NCBI RefSeq assembly: GCF_031181385.1
Contig: NZ_JAPSKV010000015.1
Location: 42,780-106,779, forward strand
Source of the DNA: Fredinandcohnia onubensis
GTDB lineage: Bacteria > Bacillota > Bacilli > Bacillales > Bacillaceae_L
DNA length: 64,000 nt
Direction: 5' to 3'
This document shows positions 44,339 to 52,926 of this stretch, in pieces. The notes beneath the pieces were generated by a model, which saw only the letters and a list, made by a program, of their open reading frames with translations, was not told the DNA's origin and did no database searches. Positions within the stretch are counted from its first letter, which is position 1, and each line of letters starts with the position of its first letter. Position numbers and translations under genes: made by a program.

Positions 44339-44914
44339 TTACTTTTTTAATCCAAAACAAAAATTATGAATACTTGTTTTAATAAATGAATCATTCCAAT
44401 CATTTAAGAAATGGTTTTTATTTATAGCCGTAGTTGAAAAAAAACCGTATAAGGTGATTAAAAAAATCATGGCTTGCTCTTCAGCATTTGATTCTACCAT
44501 TTTATTTTTCTCTTGCATAACCTTAAAATACTCAGTAAGGTAATCCTTAAGTTGTAAGGTATTTTTTGATATTAAATCCAACAACTCAGGCATAGTGTTT
44601 CTTTCCTGTATGGAAATAAGAAAAATCGGCTCATTCTTTTTCATCAGTGAAATATACGAATTAGCGATAAGTTCTAGATCTATTTCTAAGTCCCAAACAA
44701 TTTCCGAATCAAATATCTTTTCAAAACGAGGAATATAAGAATAATTTTCAACCGCTGCTTCAAGTACACCTTTTTTTGTTTTGAACTGACGAAAGACAGT
44801 CATTTCACTTACTCCAGAGGTCAATGCAATATCTTTGATTGTTACAGATTTAAATCCCCTTTCTTGCATTAATTCAAGAGCAGCTTGAAGAATTCTCTTT
44901 GAAGTTTCTGTCAT
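44339..44914 (-). CDS. TetR-family repressor of the MFS transporter
   Basis: About 191 residues. The helix-turn-helix is at residues 5-50 (RILQAALELMQERGFKSVTIKDIALTSGVSEMTVFRQFKTKKGVLEAA), followed by a helical effector domain. The start is ATG 44914 with TTTGGAGG upstream; the frame extends to 44995 without a credible site. A 26-bp palindrome lies immediately upstream, and a related one precedes the downstream MFS gene, indicating autorepression and repression of the pump. Confidence 0.9.
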   Translation of the reverse strand: MTETSKRILQAALELMQERGFKSVTIKDIALTSGVSEMTVFRQFKTKKGVLEAAVENYSYIPRFEKIFDSEIVWDLEIDLELIANSYISLMKKNEPIFLISIQERNTMPELLDLISKNTLQLKDYLTEYFKVMQEKNKMVESNAEEQAMIFLITLYGFFSTTAINKNHFLNDWNDSFIKTSIHNFCFGLKK

Positions 44915-44930
44915 CTTATTGCCTCCAAAT

Positions 44931-44956
44931 ATCATGTTAGTTAGAACTAACATGAT
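44931..44956 (-). promoter_or_regulatory. TetR-type operator at the regulator's own start
   Basis: Perfect ATCATGTTAGTT-AG-AACTAACATGAT. Compared with 44301-44320 the GTTAGTT half-sites are 2 rather than 6 bp apart. Confidence 0.78.
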
Positions 44957-45274
44957 ATTACCCCAGGAATCTCTTTTAGTAAAGAATGGTTTCAACCTTA
45001 CCCCTGGAACACTAAATATTTCGTATATATTTAACTAAAATGTATTCGACTTTGTATCAGTTGGTATTAGATTGTAGTATTAAAGCTTATTTTTTACGCG
45101 TGCGATTTTGTTCACGTTAAATAAATAAGGTAGCCCAGTTAATAAACTGAGCTATTCCCTATGTTAAAATTAAGTTTTTACTGAACTAAAGGTGTGTTAA
45201 CAGAATAAGTAGCAACTTATTTTTCTTTTCCATGTCTTAATAATTCAATAATTTAAAGCATAACCATAAGTCTT
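44957..45274. other. gene-free stretch
   Basis: AT-rich, no credible gene. A hairpin TAGCCCAGTT / AACTGAGCTA (about 45131-45154) could end minus-strand transcription from the SDR remnant, but the T-run after it is weak. Confidence 0.4.
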
Positions 45275-45720
45275 TTAAAGGTCAGAAATCATACCGCCAT
45301 CTACTACAAATTGAGCTCCAGTTGAATAGCTAGAATCATCAGAAGCAAGATATACAACTAAATTAGACACTTCTTCTACTTCAGCTCTTCTTCTAAGTGG
45401 AATATCTTGTTCAAGTTGCTTAAGATATTCTTCAACATCTGGTTGATCAGCCATAGGTGTTTTAATAATTCCTGGATGTACAGAATTTACACGGATGTTA
45501 TATTGTCCAAGCTCAGTTGCAGCACCTTTTGTCATACCAGTAACAGCATGTTTAGATGCACTATAAGCAATAGCAGTTGGTGCACTTACCAAGCCATCTA
45601 CAGATGAAATATTAACAATAGAACCTACACCAGCTTTTTTCATAGAAGGCAATACTTTTTGCATTCCTAAGAATACTCCAAGCTCATCTACCTTAAATGT
45701 TAATTCAAAGTCAAGTGAAA
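45275..45720 (-). pseudogene. SDR 3'-fragment fused behind a dioxygenase stub
   Basis: Encodes only the C-terminal ~145 residues of a classical SDR, from DELGVFLGMQKVLPSMK through the catalytic NISSVDG and YSASK motifs to the C-terminus (STGAQFVVDGGMISDL). The NAD-binding TGxxxGxG half and the NNAG motif are missing. Upstream the frame runs into the N-terminal codons of an unrelated VOC gene in another frame. The junction looks like a deletion that fused two genes. It is unlikely to be an active oxidoreductase. Confidence 0.75.
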
Positions 45721-45788
45721 AAATCATAGTTTTTTTCTGCACTACTTGTAATAGCTGTTACGTGGTGTACTCCTTTTAGTTGGTTCAT
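45711..45788 (-). pseudogene. 5' stub of a ring-cleaving dioxygenase gene
   Basis: ATG 45788, preceded by AGGAGG, starts 25 codons typical of VOC ring-cleaving dioxygenases (LKGVHHVTAITSSAEKNYDFF), then a TGA at 45711. The rest of the gene is missing and SDR sequence follows. The intact dioxygenase gene at 45866 lies just upstream. Confidence 0.78.
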
Positions 45789-45865
45789 ATTATTTTCCTC
45801 CTAGAAAAATTCAAATTTTTAATAGTAAGCTTTGTTTTATTGATGTTATACTTCACGTTTATTAA

Positions 45866-46810
45866 TTAATACTCTTCAATGGGTTTTAGATTTTTTTCAA
45901 TTTCAACTCTACTGTCTTCTAAAAATGGTGGTAAATCTAATTTTTCACCCAGTGTTTCAACATCTCCATCGATGGTAAAACCCGGTCCATCAGTTGCAAT
46001 TTCAAATAGAATCCCGTTTGAGTCACGGAAATATAGACTCTTAAAGTAGAATCGATCCACAACTCCAGATGAATGGAAGCCACGTGCTCGAACTTGCTCA
46101 TCCCAGAAAATAAGCTCTTCTTCGTTTTTTACACGTATTGCTAGATGATGAATACTGCCACGTCCTGGCCTTTCAGACGGACCTTCTAAATATTTCACGA
46201 CGATTTCCCCAAAAACCTCGCCTTTGATGGATTGAAAAATCGCTTCGTCATCTGTACGGCTTATTTCTGTATAGCCAAACATATCTGTAAGTATGCTTGC
46301 TAGTCTATCAAGTCTTCGTACTGTCATTTCCACAGAGCCCATTCCTTGAATTTGATGTTCGACAGGTACATCGGATTTCCTCCAGGTTTCCCAGTGCACT
46401 ACTTTCTCACCGTTCGAGACTAGAAGTACCATACGTAAACCTTCTGAATCTTCAAAGTGTAAAGCTAGATGATTGGCATACGTTGTAATATCACTGTGCT
46501 CAACACCGTGTTCCTCAAAACGTGTTTTCCAATATTGCAGACTGTCTTCTGAGGGAACCAGTAAACCGATTCTAGTAATTGCATTTGTACCACGATAAGT
46601 CTTTCCTACTGGTGGAATTTCAAAAAATGATAGTTCAGTACCTGGGCTACCTGATTTATCTCCATAAAATAAGTGATACATCGATGGATCATCTTGGTTC
46701 ACCGTTACTTTCACACGACGTAAACCAAGCACATGTCGGTAAAAGTAGTTATTTCGGCTTGCATCTTTTGTAATCATTGAAACGTGATGATGTCCTGGAA
46801 TTTTAAACAT
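45866..46810 (-). CDS. VOC-family ring-cleaving dioxygenase, MhqA-like
   Basis: About 314 residues, two VOC modules. PGHHHVSMITKDASRNNYFYRHVLGLRRVKVTVNQDDPSMYHLFYGD opens the first; RGSIHHLAIRVKNEEELIFW and ILFEIATDGPGFTID carry second-half metal ligands. It is clearly more divergent from the two dioxygenases at 30-33 kb than they are from each other. The start is ATG 46810, since an ATG at 46825 is part of the AATGGAGGAATT site. No MhqR-type box was seen upstream, unlike its paralogues. Confidence 0.92.
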   Translation of the reverse strand: MFKIPGHHHVSMITKDASRNNYFYRHVLGLRRVKVTVNQDDPSMYHLFYGDKSGSPGTELSFFEIPPVGKTYRGTNAITRIGLLVPSEDSLQYWKTRFEEHGVEHSDITTYANHLALHFEDSEGLRMVLLVSNGEKVVHWETWRKSDVPVEHQIQGMGSVEMTVRRLDRLASILTDMFGYTEISRTDDEAIFQSIKGEVFGEIVVKYLEGPSERPGRGSIHHLAIRVKNEEELIFWDEQVRARGFHSSGVVDRFYFKSLYFRDSNGILFEIATDGPGFTIDGDVETLGEKLDLPPFLEDSRVEIEKNLKPIEEY

Positions 46811-46943
46811 TAATAATTCCTCCATTTTAAATTTACTAGTTAAGAGATAATCTAAAAATAGCGTTGATATTAAACCTCATGTGTATTTTATTTTCCCCTT
46901 TTGAATAAAGTTGCCTCTTTCATAAACCAATTTTAGTTATGCT

Positions 46944-49229
46944 TCATGATGCTTCATGAATATTAGTCATATAATCCTCAAATGCTCCCACCTTCAATGG
47001 TCTACTGTAATAGAATCCTTGTCCAAGTATATAGCCATCTTTACTAAGTTCATCAACTTGTTCCTTAAGTTCGACTCCTTCAGCAATAACATTTAATCCG
47101 ATGGAATTTGCTAAGTTTATGATCGCTTTTGCAATTTCCTTACTTTCTTTATTCGTATGAATATCTTTTACAAACGATTGGTCGATTTTTAATGTATTAA
47201 TTGGAAGTTCTTTAATGTAACTTAGAGAACTATAACCTGTTCCAAAATCATCAACAGAAATATGGATACCTAGTTTTTGAATTTCCTTTAAAGTGGATAT
47301 CGTACTTTTTACATTTGCCAAGACACTCTCAGTTATTTCTAATTCTAGCCACTTCGGATCTAGTCCTGTTTCATGTAAAATTGTTTTAACCTTATCGACA
47401 AAGTTTAGGTCCTCCAACTGACGAACCGAAACATTTACAGATAAAATTAAAGGTGGGTAACCCTTTTCTTGCCATGCTGATGTTTGTCGGCTACTTTCTC
47501 TAAGAATCCATTCACCTAACGGAACGATTAATCCTGTTTTTTCTGCCAACGGAATAAATTTCCCTGGGGGGATGATTCCTAAATCTGGGTGTTTCCATCT
47601 GACCAATGCCTCCATACCTATTAACTCATTAGTAGACATGTTCATTTTCGGTTGATATTCTAAGTAGAATTGTTGCTCTTTGATCCCTTGTCTTAATGCA
47701 TTTTCAAGAATACGACTTTCTAAAGATTGATGTCCCATGAGTTCATTGAATATCATAAAATCATTTTTACCCCGTTCTTTCACATAATAGAGTGCGGTGT
47801 CCGCATTCTTTATCAGATCTTCAGGAGATTCCCCATGGTCGGGATAGTGTGCCACACCAATACTGGGGGTAAGTGTATAATCTTGACCAGATTGATTAAT
47901 AGGGTTTTGAAACTTAGTTAATATCCTTTGGACAATTGAATTTGCATCCTCTTCATCCTGCACATCTCTTAACATAACAACAAATTCATCCCCACCAAAT
48001 CTTGCTGCTAAATCTGTTGGACGAATAACTGATTGAATTCTTTTGGCTGCCTCTATAAGTACAAGGTCTCCTGCATCATGTCCCCATTGGTCATTAATTT
48101 GCTTAAAATTATCTAGGTCAATAAAAAATACAGACAGTTTAGAGCCGGATAAATTTCGATCCATAACTTCGCTGCGAAGCTGGTTCATAAACGAACGTCG
48201 ATTTGGAAGATTTGTCAGGGAATCATGAAATGCTAATTGATAAATGGATTTTTCTACTTCTTTTCTCTCACTTATATCACGCATGACGACTAATATTAAT
48301 TCATTATCATTTTTTGATAAAGAATCTTCGTTAATACTGATGAAATTTGCCTCGACATTAATAAACTTTCCTTCCTCATGAAGGAGTCGGAATTCACTTT
48401 TAAATGCCTTTTTTATGGTTCTGTTAGAATAAGATAAAAGCTCATTTCTAACAGTATCCTGGTCATCCTGTTGGATTTTTTCAAAAAAATTACTCTTTTG
48501 AAGTGAATGAAGATCATAATTTAACACTGATTTAAATGACGTACTGACATATTGAATGACACCGTTCCTATTAATAATCCAAACAAGGTCAGTCAAGTTT
48601 TCAGCGATCATCCGGTTAATTTTATTGCTTTTTGTTTCATTATCCAAATACTTTTTTTCTACTAGAGATTTCCTCTTTATAATGGTTGTATTCGAAATTA
48701 AACTATTTTGCTGGTTTAATTCTAATTCAACTTTAATTTTAACCTCTTTACCAACTAGTACTCCGCCAGTTTCTAGTGCTACATTCCAGATAAGACCAAA
48801 ATCTTCACGGTTAATAGTTGCTTCTGCTTCATAACCATATACCTCTACTCCAAAATGATCTGTAGCTTTACCGCCGAAATTAACATCAAATGTAATTGGT
48901 TTTGTAATTCCTTTAATAGTTAGATCACCAGTTACTTTGTAACTCGCGTTAATTTTTGTAATATTAGTAGATTTGAAATCAATTGTTGGGTATTTTTCAA
49001 TATTGAAGAAGTCAGCTGATTTTAAGTGTCTATCGCGTTCCTGGTTACGAGTGTTTATGCTGTCCCCATCAAATTTGAATACAATTTTTGCAGTTGTTAA
49101 ATCAGTTAAATCTTCAGCCTCTACATCAGCTAAAAATGAATCAAATTGACCTCTTACCTTTGAAACCATCATATGTTTCACTTCAAATCCAACTGTGGAA
49201 TGTCCTTGGTCTACAATCCATTTCTCCAT
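46944..49229 (-). CDS. YceI-PAS-GGDEF-EAL fusion protein
   Basis: A 761-residue protein with an unusual order. Residues 1-172 form a complete YceI-like lipocalin (DQGHSTVGFEVKHMMVSKVRGQF, SADFFNIEKYPTIDFKST), a fold that binds polyisoprenoids such as quinone tails. PAS follows at about 205-325, GGDEF at about 330-495 with intact GGDEF (412-416) and I-site RxxD (403-406), and EAL at about 505-755 with EALVRW (540-545), DDFGTGYSS (660-668) and EGVE (717-720). There is no signal peptide or membrane helix. It could sense a lipid or quinone and adjust c-di-GMP. The reading frame is continuous with no in-frame stop at the YceI-PAS junction. Confidence 0.93.
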   Translation of the reverse strand: MEKWIVDQGHSTVGFEVKHMMVSKVRGQFDSFLADVEAEDLTDLTTAKIVFKFDGDSINTRNQERDRHLKSADFFNIEKYPTIDFKSTNITKINASYKVTGDLTIKGITKPITFDVNFGGKATDHFGVEVYGYEAEATINREDFGLIWNVALETGGVLVGKEVKIKVELELNQQNSLISNTTIIKRKSLVEKKYLDNETKSNKINRMIAENLTDLVWIINRNGVIQYVSTSFKSVLNYDLHSLQKSNFFEKIQQDDQDTVRNELLSYSNRTIKKAFKSEFRLLHEEGKFINVEANFISINEDSLSKNDNELILVVMRDISERKEVEKSIYQLAFHDSLTNLPNRRSFMNQLRSEVMDRNLSGSKLSVFFIDLDNFKQINDQWGHDAGDLVLIEAAKRIQSVIRPTDLAARFGGDEFVVMLRDVQDEEDANSIVQRILTKFQNPINQSGQDYTLTPSIGVAHYPDHGESPEDLIKNADTALYYVKERGKNDFMIFNELMGHQSLESRILENALRQGIKEQQFYLEYQPKMNMSTNELIGMEALVRWKHPDLGIIPPGKFIPLAEKTGLIVPLGEWILRESSRQTSAWQEKGYPPLILSVNVSVRQLEDLNFVDKVKTILHETGLDPKWLELEITESVLANVKSTISTLKEIQKLGIHISVDDFGTGYSSLSYIKELPINTLKIDQSFVKDIHTNKESKEIAKAIINLANSIGLNVIAEGVELKEQVDELSKDGYILGQGFYYSRPLKVGAFEDYMTNIHEAS

Positions 49230-49282
49230 CTATAAACTCACCCTGTTCTTACGTTTATTCTGAATAAGCCATTATATAAGAT

Positions 49283-49582
49283 TTATAACTCTTTTTTTGT
49301 CTGAAGAATAACTTCTACATCTCGGTTTTCTAAAACAACTTTCATTTCAAATTCCTCTAAAAACCAGGAATGATCTTCATTAAAGTAAAAGGCAATTCCT
49401 TCGACAACATTTTTAATGGCTATATTGCCTTCTTTTCCAACTGACATTCCTAGAGAATAATTGGGATGACTAGTAGGTATCCCACCATAGAGTTGAACGT
49501 AAAACTGAACAAAGTCGCCGTCCTCTAAATCCATTTCGTTTTTATACCATTCAGCCGCTTCCTTACTAACCTCTAAACTCAT
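49283..49582 (-). CDS. HesB/IscA-like small protein (YneR type)
   Basis: A 99-residue protein of the HesB-like family common in Bacillus: EAAEWYKNEMDLEDGDFVQFYVQLYGG at the start and FYFNEDHSWFLEEFEMKVVL in the second half. It lacks the Cys triad of true A-type Fe-S carriers, so it is not an obvious iron-sulfur scaffold. The function is unknown. It lies downstream of a copied regulated promoter and a dioxygenase relic, and may be expressed from it. Confidence 0.85.
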   Translation of the reverse strand: MSLEVSKEAAEWYKNEMDLEDGDFVQFYVQLYGGIPTSHPNYSLGMSVGKEGNIAIKNVVEGIAFYFNEDHSWFLEEFEMKVVLENRDVEVILQTKKEL

Positions 49583-49708
49583 CTGCTATCCTCTTTTCCT
49601 TTTGCAATATTTTTGTAGACTAAAAGTGATTATCTAAAAAAATACCCCAGTAACAATTTTTTTAATACTTGTTTTATTTCAATCTCATTTTACAAACCTA
49701 TCATTTAG

Positions 49709-49757
49709 GCATCGTTGACCATTGCTGTTATATAATGGATACCAGATGTTTTTGCAT
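49709..49757 (-). pseudogene. relic of a ring-cleaving dioxygenase 5' end
   Basis: From ATG 49757 the sequence follows the start of the 30207-31151 dioxygenase gene nearly base for base (ACA-TCT-GGT-ATC-CAT... GTC-AAC-GAT-GC), with one base missing after the second codon, and ends after about 16 codons. A degenerate MhqR-type operator (49841-49858) stands about 84 bp upstream, at a distance similar to the intact operon. Confidence 0.75.
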
Positions 49758-49840
49758 CTCACTCTCTCCATTCATTCATAATTTCCTAACTATTACTAGA
49801 TAAATACCATTAACTCTTCAAAGTTTACCTCCAACTTAAG

Positions 49841-49858
49841 TATCTTTATTTCAAGTTA
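49841..49858 (-). promoter_or_regulatory. degenerate MhqR-type operator
   Basis: TATCTTTATTTCAAGTTA, two changes from the perfect palindrome. It probably once served the dioxygenase relic. Confidence 0.55.
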
Positions 49859-49910
49859 TTTTATCTAAAGAAATGTCAGTACTAAATTGACCTTATCTTT
49901 TTATAACAAG

Positions 49911-49998
49911 TTACTATTAGTAATTCGAGTTACTTTATGTAACCAATGATAACCCTCGAATTATTTATAGTCAAGCAAAGTATCTCGAATTCAAGACA
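49911..49998 (-). promoter_or_regulatory. duplicate dual-operator promoter
   Basis: TTGACT (49974-49969), 17 bp, TATCAT (49951-49946). HxlR-type boxes TTACTATTAGTAA (49911-49923) and perfect GTTACTTTATGTAAC (49929-49943, over +1); MhqR-type TATCTCGAATTCAAGACA at 49981-49998. It is a copy of 42175-42261 with better-preserved HxlR boxes. Confidence 0.78.
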
Positions 49999-50010
49999 TT
50001 TTCCAATAAA

Positions 50011-50042
50011 AAACCTCTCACCGTATATACAGTGAGAGGTTT
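50011..50042 (-). terminator. terminator of cheV
   Basis: AAACCTCTCAC (50011-50021) / GTGAGAGGTTT (50032-50042), then a T-run on the minus strand. Confidence 0.9.
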
Positions 50043-50073
50043 CCTAATTACAATGGACATGTATTTTCAATAT

Positions 50074-50988
50074 TTATAAAATATATTTATCAATTTCTTT
50101 CACAAGGTTTACTAAATTTGGTTTGCTTACCTGGGAGGTTGCACCAACATTTTCTCCTTTATGAAACAGATCATCTGTAATCAGAGAGGAGAAAATGATT
50201 ACTGGGATTTCTTTTAATCGAGAATCGTTTCTCACGCGATACGTTAAATGGTGCCCATCCATTTGTGGCATTTCTATATCTGTTAAAAGTAACTGCACGC
50301 TATTTTTCGGTTCAACAGATTCATCTACTGAAAGAGTTTCTAGATAATCCCAAGCTTCTTTCCCGTTCTGAAAAAATGTTACCTTTTCGTATCCAGCGTT
50401 ACTTAACGTGTCCTTCAGTAAGGCGCGTAAAACTGCAGAGTCTTCTGCAGCTATTATATTTTTCGCAGACCTCTCACGTGGTCCTAAGGTTTTAATGCTA
50501 TCAACATTTCCACCTAATTTAGGATTAATTTCGACAACAATTTTTTCAATGTCTAATAATATGGATATTGTATTGTTATCAAGTTTAATAATTCCAGTAG
50601 CAAAGGGTTGAGTTCCTGTTGTTAATTCATTAGGCTTTTCAATTTGCTCCCACGAAATGCGATCAATACGACTAACACCGTGGACACGGAACGCAATCTT
50701 AATATGATTTAACTCAGCAATAATGAATTTATCATTTTGAGGTTCTTCTGATGGTGCAGCGTTTAAAATGCTAGACAAATTAACGACAGGGATAGTCTCC
50801 CCGCGCAAATTAATAATTCCTTCTACCCAATGGTGGGAATTTGGAATTTTCGTTATAGGCTTAGGTGTAATAATTTCCCTTGTCTTTAAGACATTTATGG
50901 CGAAACATCCATCACCTAGTTCGAACAAAATAATTTCAAGTTCATTCGTTCCACTCTTTAATAAAATACCATTGTTGTCCCCAACCAT
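50074..50988 (-). CDS. cheV: chemotaxis coupling protein CheV
   Basis: A 304-residue protein: a CheW-like coupling domain at about 12-150 (GDGCFAINVLKTREIITP, WVEGIINLRGETIPVVNLSSIL) and a response-regulator receiver domain at about 175-300 with phosphoacceptor Asp in LLLTDIEMPQMDG. It links chemoreceptors to CheA and, when phosphorylated, aids adaptation in B. subtilis. It lies 62 nt downstream of a soluble chemoreceptor gene on the same strand, so they are probably co-transcribed and partners. A broken copy lies at 42335. Confidence 0.95.
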   Translation of the reverse strand: MVGDNNGILLKSGTNELEIILFELGDGCFAINVLKTREIITPKPITKIPNSHHWVEGIINLRGETIPVVNLSSILNAAPSEEPQNDKFIIAELNHIKIAFRVHGVSRIDRISWEQIEKPNELTTGTQPFATGIIKLDNNTISILLDIEKIVVEINPKLGGNVDSIKTLGPRERSAKNIIAAEDSAVLRALLKDTLSNAGYEKVTFFQNGKEAWDYLETLSVDESVEPKNSVQLLLTDIEMPQMDGHHLTYRVRNDSRLKEIPVIIFSSLITDDLFHKGENVGATSQVSKPNLVNLVKEIDKYIL

Positions 50989-51050
50989 TTATGAATTCCT
51001 CCATGATTCTACTTCTCGTACAACTTAAAAAAATGTGTCCTTCGTTACCT

Positions 51051-52550
51051 TTAATCTAATTGCTGGATGAGTGACAATAATCTTCCTGACATACCGTGGA
51101 TATTCTCGGTTGTATAATTAATTTCTTCGGTAACAGCCGCCTGTGATTGAATTTTACCACTCATATTATTAATACTATTGACAATGCTTTCTACGGAAGA
51201 ATTTATATCGTCTATTATTTTCTCAATTTGCTCCACTGCTTCTGATGTACTAGATGATAATTTTTGAACTTCTGCAGCAACCACACTGAAGCCTTTACCA
51301 TGTTCACCTGCACGAGCTGCTTCAATGGAAGCATTTAATCCAAGTAAGCGAGTTTGGCTTGAGATTTTTTTAATTAATTCCGTAATAGATTTTGTTAATT
51401 CAATGCATTCCTTCGCTTGGTCTGCAGCATCTGATGTCACTACATGCTCATGAGCGATTTCTGTGGCTTGGTTCGTAATATCATTAATTTTTCCTGCTAA
51501 TTCCTTTAGAGAATGTGTAAATTCATTCATCTCATTTCCGATTTTCTCATCAAATGCTTTTCGTTCAATCTCATGATTAATATCCCTTAATACTCCTGAA
51601 ACCAAAACTGGATTTCCGTTATCGTCCCGTACTGTTTTTACTAACATGTAAAACCATCGATTTTCCCCATTTTTTTTCTTCATCTGGAATTTCATATCAA
51701 ACTTTGCTTGATTCTTACTATGATAAAGATAAGTTTTAAAACTACTTCTTACTTGTTCCCTATCTTCTCTTAACACCAACTGTAACCAGGTTTCAACTTC
51801 AGATTTAAATTCGTTCTCTTCATATCCAAGTAATTGTCTAAATTGTGGGGAATACCAAACCTCTTGTGTATTATTTTTTAAATCCATTCCCCATGACCCT
51901 TCTATTGTTGAAACACTGTACCCAAGTGATTTTTCAATTAGTTCTAAGCGGGACAATAAATTTTGGATTTTTAATGTGTTCAATTTATTTTCATGGATAT
52001 TTACAATTGTACCGACATTTCGGTATGGAACACCTTGTTTGTTGCGTAACGTTTCCGATTTCGCATGGTACCACTCAATTGAACCGTCTTTCTTAATACT
52101 CTTAAACTCAATATCATAAGGTTTTCTTGTTTCGCTAGAATAATGTTCCTCAAAAGCTCTTGTAACATTTTCTACTTCGTCTGGTGCGATGGTGTTTAAC
52201 CAACTTTCAAATACGTTTGGGAAATCCTCTTCATCCCGATACCCCAACGATGTTCTGAAGTTTTGATCATAAATATTTCCTGCTGGAATACCATCATTTA
52301 TGTCTAAATCCCATGTTCCTATTCCGTTTAATTCTGTGACGATTTGATGTTTCACTGATAGACTTTCATATTTTGTTTGTAATACATCTATATAATCGTT
52401 TATTGATCCTATTAAATGTTGCAACTCATTATCTTCTGTCTGTATTGAAATCTGGTAGGAAGAAAGATCTTCTTTTAGGGATGCTTCTTTTTTTCGTTGA
52501 ATTTCATTTATGATGTTATTAATTGTATGATTTCTTTTTTGCCTGAACAC
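51051..52550 (-). CDS. soluble PAS-type methyl-accepting chemotaxis protein
   Basis: A 499-residue protein with no membrane helix. Two PAS domains are visible at about 75-205 ([23 protein letters not shown], then [24 protein letters not shown]) and about 205-335 ([23 protein letters not shown]). A short MCP signalling domain follows (about 370-499) with the tip sequence [30 protein letters not shown]. This is the cytoplasmic YfmS-like class, able to sense internal redox or energy state. It stands upstream of cheV. Confidence 0.92.
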   Translation of the reverse strand: MFRQKRNHTINNIINEIQRKKEASLKEDLSSYQISIQTEDNELQHLIGSINDYIDVLQTKYESLSVKHQIVTELNGIGTWDLDINDGIPAGNIYDQNFRTSLGYRDEEDFPNVFESWLNTIAPDEVENVTRAFEEHYSSETRKPYDIEFKSIKKDGSIEWYHAKSETLRNKQGVPYRNVGTIVNIHENKLNTLKIQNLLSRLELIEKSLGYSVSTIEGSWGMDLKNNTQEVWYSPQFRQLLGYEENEFKSEVETWLQLVLREDREQVRSSFKTYLYHSKNQAKFDMKFQMKKKNGENRWFYMLVKTVRDDNGNPVLVSGVLRDINHEIERKAFDEKIGNEMNEFTHSLKELAGKINDITNQATEIAHEHVVTSDAADQAKECIELTKSITELIKKISSQTRLLGLNASIEAARAGEHGKGFSVVAAEVQKLSSSTSEAVEQIEKIIDDINSSVESIVNSINNMSGKIQSQAAVTEEINYTTENIHGMSGRLLSLIQQLD

Positions 52551-52720
52551 TTCATTAAAGCCTCCTCAACCTATTTTAGAAAAACCTGTTTTTCATGTAA
52601 ACTTACCTTCCCTAACGCGAATAAACGATAATTTTCTATTTCTTTTTAAAGTAGTGAACAATAGAGCTCCAATCAATCCTGTTAAACCATAGATATTGCC
52701 GTAATTCTACCTTAAAATAA

Positions 52721-52742
52721 ATTATCTCGATTTCAAGATAAT
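52721..52742. promoter_or_regulatory. MhqR-type operator, copied mhqR promoter flank
   Basis: ATTATCTCGA-TT-TCAAGATAAT, 22 bp, one G-A arm mismatch. The preceding CTTAAAATAA matches the flank of the mhqR operator. Confidence 0.7.
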
Positions 52743-52884
52743 AGTAGGTCACAATATTACATATTGTCAACAATTATTTAAGTATCTCGCGTTGTTACCT
52801 TATCTATTGTAATAATAACAGCCTTTCCCTTTTTTGATTGTGGGTAATATCACTTTTTAAGTTAAAGCATATATTTTGCCAATT

Positions 52885-52902
52885 TATCTTGAATTCAATA
52901 TA
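52885..52902 (+). promoter_or_regulatory. MhqR-type operator of the FMN reductase gene
   Basis: TATCTTGAATTCAATATA ends 24 bp before the start codon. One mismatch from the perfect palindrome. Confidence 0.75.
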
Positions 52903-52926
52903 AAAAAGAAGGATGGATGAATAAGT

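Larger units (their letters stand above)
52551..52926. other. intergenic region with two MhqR-type boxes and a possible gene relic
   Basis: Holds operators at 52721-52742 and 52885-52902. A short minus-strand open frame without a start (52593-52706, containing GLTGLIGALLFTTLKRNRK) looks like the tail of a membrane protein. The 30-odd bases around 52713-52742 match the mhqR promoter region at 33411-33440, so this may be a copied regulatory segment. Confidence 0.5.
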
